Positions 61,518 to 64,000 of a stretch of 64,000 nucleotides of DNA are shown here, one piece after another (position 1 is the first letter of the stretch; each line of letters opens with the position of its first letter). The stretch covers positions 69,490 to 133,489 of the forward strand of contig RQTK01000076.1 in NCBI GenBank assembly GCA_003991915.1, given 5' to 3'. The translations under genes and the position numbers were made by a program. The notes below the pieces were generated by a model. The model did not search any database, was not told the DNA's origin, and was given only the letters and a program-made list of their open reading frames with translations. The DNA is from Elysia chlorotica (Eukaryota > Mollusca > Gastropoda > Plakobranchidae).

Positions 61518-62224
61518 ATCTCTCGCTTCCACTCTAGCTAATTTCTGCATCCTCAATTCACTCTATGCCTTTGACTTATCCCTCTTTTCCCCGGTGCTAC
61601 CCTCTTAACCTTTTCTCTTGTTCCTACCCTGCCGGCTAAAAGGTAATTGCGATAATTGTGTGTACGACCGTTAGGGTCCTCTTTGGTCAAACGTTTCTGC
61701 TGTTACATAAACACTCTAAGAGGGTGTTGTGTGTGTTTCCCCCCTGAGATATTAAATTACTCCCAGACTATTTAGACATACCTGCCTTTCCGTGTTGCAC
61801 GTGAGGATGCGGGCAAACAAACCTTGGCCAATTATTTCGCTCTTAATGGGGAATACGGAGGCACATTTTGCATGGTTACAGAAAACTGTTTCGTTTAAAG
61901 ATTATTGAATTTAGGCGGTTATGAAGGCGAGCATGTTAGCTTTAGGGATATGGGAAAGCTTTTACAGTGTCTGCCCTCAGTAAGAGGCATAACCTGTAAC
62001 TGAATTGGGATTATGAAATTACACGCTTCAAGAAGAGAAGAAAGAGTGAAGAAGATGTAACCATCTTGAAAAAATCACAGTGAGTGAGGCAATTCCTCTG
62101 TATACACAATGCCACTTACTCGGAATGTTTATCATAACTTGATAGACATCTCCGTAATAAACATTGAAAAAACTGTTAAACAACAGACGTTACCCCATCC
62201 TCCAGACAAAAATAAAACGATTCT

Positions 62225-62296
<72 letters not shown>

Positions 62297-63864
62297 GCTA
62301 CCTCTGCCTTCTTCTGTCCTGTTCCTCTCTTTCTTTCATTTTTACTCTCTCTCTCTCTCTCTCCCTCTCTCTGTATTGTACTTGCTCCTTCTATATCCGT
62401 CTGAAACGACGTCCTATGTTTATTTCTCTTTTTGTTCCCTGTGTTGCTGTGTCTGCATTCGCTCTTATGACTTTTAATTTAGAATCCATCAATTGCTACC
62501 TGTACCACACCGGTAATTAATTTTAACTAATATAGTCGAATTTCGTTTCAATTCAGCTAATGATAAATCCAGCTAATGCAGTAAAGTTTCAAAATAAATT
62601 ATTTCTTCTTTCAATTTGTTTTTTCTTAAATAAATTTAACAACGTTGTTTTACACTGAACTTAAACACTTTTTTAAATATTTCCGCAGGATATAGAATCA
62701 ATAGACATGGAGGATTTTCGCCACAATTACGTCAACCTGACAGGTTTCCGTCTGGTAGACCCAAGTGACCCGACAGTCAAGAAAGTTCTTCATGAAATGG
62801 AGATATACGAGCGTCAAACAGACCTGACTTTGTTAAATACCACAGGTTCCATATCGCTACCGGTACGTTTTATGCGCAAATTTGACTTTTGTTTTTCTTT
62901 GTCGATGATGGAAACGCATTTGAAATACAGCACTGAGATGTTAAGCATGTCTGCACCTATGACACGAAAGAATACCATTGCGCCTAAGACAAAAAGAAGA
63001 ACAGAAAAAAACAAGTGAACTTTTCCAGCCACAACATTTAGGAGACTTTAACCTAAAGTTGAAGTTTGCATTTGGAAAAATACCATAATTTATAATGCAT
63101 TCTGCTTTGTTGTTTCTTTGTTTTTTATAGTAAATGCGCTATTCTTGAAGATAGGTGTTTCTGTGTTCTTCCTTATTAAAAATCTGCACCTATGACACGA
63201 AAAAATACCATTGCGCCTAAGAAAAAAAGAAGAAAAAAAAACAGTTTGTGAAACTGATCATTTCCAGCCACAACATTTAGTTTAAGTTGATAGTGGAAAT
63301 ATCATTTTTTTTTAATTCCATTTTTTTGTGTTGGTGTTTTTTGTAGCAAATGCAAACGCGTTATTTGTTAATAAAATTGTTTCTCTTTTCTCCACTATTA
63401 AAACATTGATTTTAGCGATTCAAAATTACCATAAACGCTGTGGATTTTTGTCTTTTCTATTTTATGATCGTGGCAACATAATTATTTCGGCGTCGTATGA
63501 TTAATAAGACCCACACCTACACACACACAATTAAAAAAAAAAAACCCTCTTGAAGTTATTTCCTTCCTATTTCAGCTTATGGTAACATTTCAACAGTTCC
63601 ATATGTTTAATAAGACTCACATCAGCGATACAAAAAAAACAAAAACAAAAAAAAACATGCACAAATGAAAGGCCGTGTTAATTTCTGTTTTTGCGCTTTT
63701 TTCGTGTCCAGCACGAGGCAGCTCTCATGTACGATTCTGTGGTGCTGTTGAGTCGGGGTCTGGACCGCTACCTCCACTCGTTATCCCTGCAGCCTTTCAA
63801 CGCTACTTGTGATTTACCCCTGACGTGGGACTCAGGACCGGTCCTGTACTCTAAAATCAACCAG
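52917..63864 (+). CDS. Kainate-type ionotropic glutamate receptor, partial gene (six ATD exons)
   Basis: Six exons with GT..AG boundaries and matching phases join into about 333 residues: 52917-53093, 56529-56795, 59770-59945, 60380-60433, 62689-62862, 63712-63864. The product aligns from memory with the amino-terminal domain of GRIK2-type subunits. Landmarks are the IGGLF-like start (GLFG, first Gly codon split), AVFGPKAS, the IPHLQ strand, YYGWEKMLVIYSSTDGL, DPYHHYIITNL, NLTGFRLVD and EAALMYDSV. Cysteines in QVCNLI and NATCDL fit the conserved ATD disulfide. N-glycosylation sequons are NGT, NLT, NTT and NAT. Such subunits form tetrameric glutamate-gated cation channels at the plasma membrane, with the ATD outside the cell driving assembly. 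The signal peptide exon is missing upstream; the ligand-binding domain, pore and M4 lie past the window. Family assignment is firm. Kainate rather than AMPA or another invertebrate class is likely but not proven without the ligand-binding domain. Confidence 0.9.
53165..53330 (+). repeat. Cluster of palindromic cggaatagtattccg motifs
   Basis: About 70 bases after exon A the sequence holds ttcggaatagtattccgaat, then ccggaatagtattccgaata, then diverged forms (cttattctgaataat, gttagtattccgaataat). The arms cggaata and tattccg are exact inverted repeats around one base. Confidence 0.7.
53332..53541 (+). repeat. Second copy of the 211-bp repeat
   Basis: It matches 50660-50870 with few changes: gcagaatgttttaggatcc, caattctactaagatgataa, ggtccctactggata and catcctaaaaaagcataa. 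It lacks the 83-bp flanks. It lies in the intron just after exon A. Confidence 0.8.
53882..54143 (+). repeat. Dispersed repeat family R1, copy 2
   Basis: It lies in the intron between exons A and B and is very close to copy 3. Shared blocks include attctgtcttcactatgat, acaaattcgaaataaaaag and cgaatccgacgacttg. It ends ggcttcggctgcaacg. A TC-rich stretch separates the two copies, so the pair may be a local tandem duplication. Confidence 0.75.
54472..54736 (+). repeat. Dispersed repeat family R1, copy 3
   Basis: Near-identical to copy 2 over its whole length, ending ggcctcggctgcaacg. Open frames crossing it on either strand are not conserved between copies. Confidence 0.75.
55812..56165 (+). 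repeat. Diverged tandem duplication, period about 228 bp
   Basis: agatttgccacgttttaacc, gatgattcgtttgaaa, ttttgtatcttttgt and gtttaatgttttaac at 55818-55940 match agatttgcgacgtttaaacc, gatgattcgttttaaa, tttttgtatcaatcttttgt and cttaatgtttaac at 56048-56165. Confidence 0.7.
56529..56795 (+). CDS. Receptor ATD exon B (authentic copy at the head of a tandem array)
   Basis: The acceptor is tttcatttccag before 56529 and the donor is g|GTAAGG at 56796. There are 88 whole codons with a split codon at each end, so both flanking introns are phase 1. The exon encodes CNLIQEKTIAVFGPKAS, the IPHLQ strand, a Leu/Ala-rich loop, then LFPEADKLGTAYRDLISYYG and WEKMLVIYSSTD. The Cys is the expected first partner of the ATD disulfide. 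Codons are visibly richer in G and C than the flanks. The last 94-96 bases and the donor are copied three more times downstream. If this donor is skipped, translation runs on for about 11 residues to a stop at 56828-56830. Confidence 0.92.
56921..56998 (+). pseudogene. Exon B 3'-end copy 2 (18-base in-frame deletion)
   Basis: This copy of the exon B tail reads FPTAYRDLISYYGWEKM then LVIYSSTDG, so the six residues EADELG are missing through an 18-base deletion. The donor GTAAGG is kept. No acceptor of the right phase sits at its left edge, because the copy joins straight onto intron sequence (ggtccaagac). It is most likely unspliced. Confidence 0.8.
57093..57188 (+). pseudogene. Exon B 3'-end copy 3 (contains a stop codon)
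   Basis: This is a full-length copy of the duplicated exon tail in which gac gaa ctg has become gac taa cta, so the exon frame has a stop. The remainder (TAYRDLISYYGWEKMLVIYS) and the donor GTAAGG are intact. It has no usable acceptor of matching phase at its junction, so it is a non-functional pseudo-exon. Confidence 0.8.
57293..57388 (+). pseudogene. Exon B 3'-end copy 4 (open frame, donor intact)
   Basis: The duplicated tail is fully open here: FPEADELGTAYRDIISYYG then WEKMLVIYSSTDG. Relative to the genuine exon most changes are silent third-position changes (ggc/ggg, agt/agc, tcc/tct, acg/aca), with Lys to Glu in ADKLG and Leu to Ile in RDLIS. The donor GTAAGG is kept. There is no standard acceptor at the left junction. 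An internal cctacag could act as a cryptic acceptor but would leave 59 bases and shift the frame. Confidence 0.8.
57550..57830 (+). mobile_element. tRNA-derived SINE next to the exon array
   Basis: A tRNA-like head begins actggcacaggtcgtagtgcg and continues to ggcaggtcc. A body follows: ggactggtatctgcagtac, gtgaccagctaagac, ccctgtctcatg, a gcagcacatg segment, agacgtcagtcttagg and cctcaatatag. The same body motifs recur at 9.4 kb and 17.2 kb in this orientation and at 3.7, 15.2 and 21.3 kb in the opposite one. The head matches the A-box segment inside every unit of the adjacent array. Confidence 0.7.
59205..59520 (+). repeat. Diverged direct repeat in the B-C intron
   Basis: cacacttcttgttgaatgc, aatccaactatcggatttgc and gatctctttttcgtcg at 59211-59265 resemble cacactccttgttgtc, aatccaactcctactttggc and gatctttttgtccg at 59456-59505. 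Confidence 0.5.
59620..59748 (+). repeat. 74-bp tandem duplication just before exon C
   Basis: atcatag.aaa..taatctatg, gatg.ccattgtgaa and ac.t.acataa occur at 59620-59673 and again at 59694-59748. The second copy ends about 20 bases before the exon C acceptor. Confidence 0.8.
59770..59945 (+). CDS. Receptor ATD exon C
   Basis: The acceptor is ccattgttccag before 59770 and the donor is atg|GTACGC at 59946. The first two bases complete the Gly codon begun in exon B, followed by 58 whole codons ending in phase 0. The product runs LNRVQRVLRGDLGYLVDV through NGTNM, a basic segment KEAKEKRWRRM, then LVDLPVDQTTLFLKM. This is the second lobe of the ATD, including the strand that reads VIFDCS-like in vertebrate subunits. 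NGT is a possible N-glycosylation site. A 74-bp tandem duplication ends about 20 bases before the acceptor. Confidence 0.9.
60380..60433 (+). CDS. Receptor ATD exon D (short, 18 codons)
   Basis: A 54-base exon in phase 0 at both ends lies between acceptor ttttttcag and donor tta|GTAAGT. It encodes ALQEGMVDPYHHYIITNL, which matches the very conserved ALAMGM..YYHYIFTTL block of kainate receptor ATDs. Because of its size an automatic gene finder could easily miss it. Without it the conserved block between exons C and E would be absent although the frame would survive, since its length is a multiple of three. Skipping would therefore be frame-preserving. Confidence 0.88.
61421..61516. repeat. (TATC)n-(TC)n compound microsatellite
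   Basis: Seven tatc units, then a pure tc tract, in the D-E intron. Confidence 0.95.
62230..62380. repeat. (TC)n microsatellites
   Basis: tc tracts at 62230-62296 and 62346-62375, in the D-E intron. Confidence 0.95.
62689..62862 (+). CDS. Receptor ATD exon E
   Basis: The acceptor is atttccgcag before 62689 and the proposed donor is ccg|GTACGT at 62863, giving 58 codons in phase 0. The product starts DIESIDMEDFRHNYVNLTGF, close to the [20 protein letters not shown] block of the family, then RLVDPSDPTVKKVLHEME and a more variable tail with LNTTGS. NLT and NTT are possible glycosylation sites. The reading frame runs past the donor to 63018, so the 3' boundary rests on the donor consensus and on the phase of the next exon. 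A tandem duplication of about 233 bp lies in the following intron. Confidence 0.87.
62950..63412 (+). repeat. Tandem duplication just after exon E, period about 233 bp
   Basis: tctgcacctatgacacga, aataccattgcgcctaag, ttccagccacaacatttag and tgcgctatt/gcgttattt-like parts appear at 62950 and again at 63183. The first copy starts 87 bases after the proposed donor. Confidence 0.85.
63712..63864 (+). CDS. Receptor ATD exon F (last exon in the window)
   Basis: The acceptor is cgtgtccag before 63712 and the donor is cag|GTGAGA at 63865. There are 51 codons in phase 0. HEAALMYDSVVLLSRGLDRY corresponds to the TTDAALMYDAVHVV block, and NATCDLPLTWDSGPVLYSKI to the segment with the second disulfide cysteine. 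About 35-50 more ATD residues and the whole channel core are expected in later exons outside the window. A (GAA)n tract begins about 62 bases after the donor. Confidence 0.88.
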
Positions 63865-63926
63865 GTGAGACTCAAACTCTTTGCTTTGTTGTGATTGTAA
63901 CCAATTGGGTAAATCAGGTGGCAAAG

Positions 63927-64000
63927 GAGAAGAAGAAGAAGAAGAAGAAGAAGAAGAAGAAGAAGAAGAAGAAGAAGAAGAAGAAGAAGAAGAAGAAAAA
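63927..64000. repeat. (GAA)n array at the window end
   Basis: About 24 gaa units on the transcript-sense strand, beginning 62 bases after the exon F donor and cut by the window end. Confidence 0.95.

Noticed and set aside
62863-63018. Extension of exon E to the stop at 63018
   Set aside because: The sequence after 62862 loses similarity to the receptor, and the donor GTACGT with phase 0 fits exon F.

Overview
The window looks like nuclear DNA from an invertebrate animal, most likely a mollusc and probably a gastropod (inference). The evidence is an intron-rich gene with GT..AG introns, AT-rich non-coding DNA, many tRNA-derived SINEs and very many GA/TC, GATA, GACA, ACT and GAA microsatellites. 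There is no bacterial-style gene packing. A run of 38 N at 13294-13331 marks an assembly gap inside a GA tract.

Only one protein gene can be supported. At the right end (52917-63864, + strand) six exons join in frame into about 333 residues of the amino-terminal (ligand-binding-like) domain of an ionotropic glutamate receptor, closest to the kainate (GRIK) type. The signal-peptide exon lies upstream and was not found. The rest of the receptor (end of the ATD, S1, M1-M3, S2, M4) continues past position 64000. The left 52.9 kb is therefore either the very large 5' intron of this gene or intergenic DNA; the sequence alone does not say which.

The most unusual structure lies in the intron after exon B. 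The last 94-96 bases of the exon with its splice donor, plus about 100 bases of intron including the tRNA-like head of a SINE, are repeated about every 200 bases. This gives one genuine exon and three extra pseudo-exon copies (56921-57388). One copy has an 18-base in-frame deletion, one has a stop codon, and one is fully open with mostly silent changes. A SINE with head and body directly follows the array.

The 52.9 kb to the left holds a 1.9-kb tandem duplication (27637-31425), a 1.0-kb duplication carrying GATA and GA arrays (5302-7437), and several tandem duplications of about 175-515 bp. It also holds a 16-bp minisatellite (46586-46925), dispersed SINE copies in both orientations, and a short element flanked by 83-bp perfect direct repeats near 50.6-50.95 kb. 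Most long open frames here are translations of microsatellites (poly Ser-Leu, Arg-Glu or Leu-Ser-Ile-Tyr) and are not genes. I saw no convincing rRNA, functional tRNA, CRISPR, autonomous transposon or virus-like sequence.
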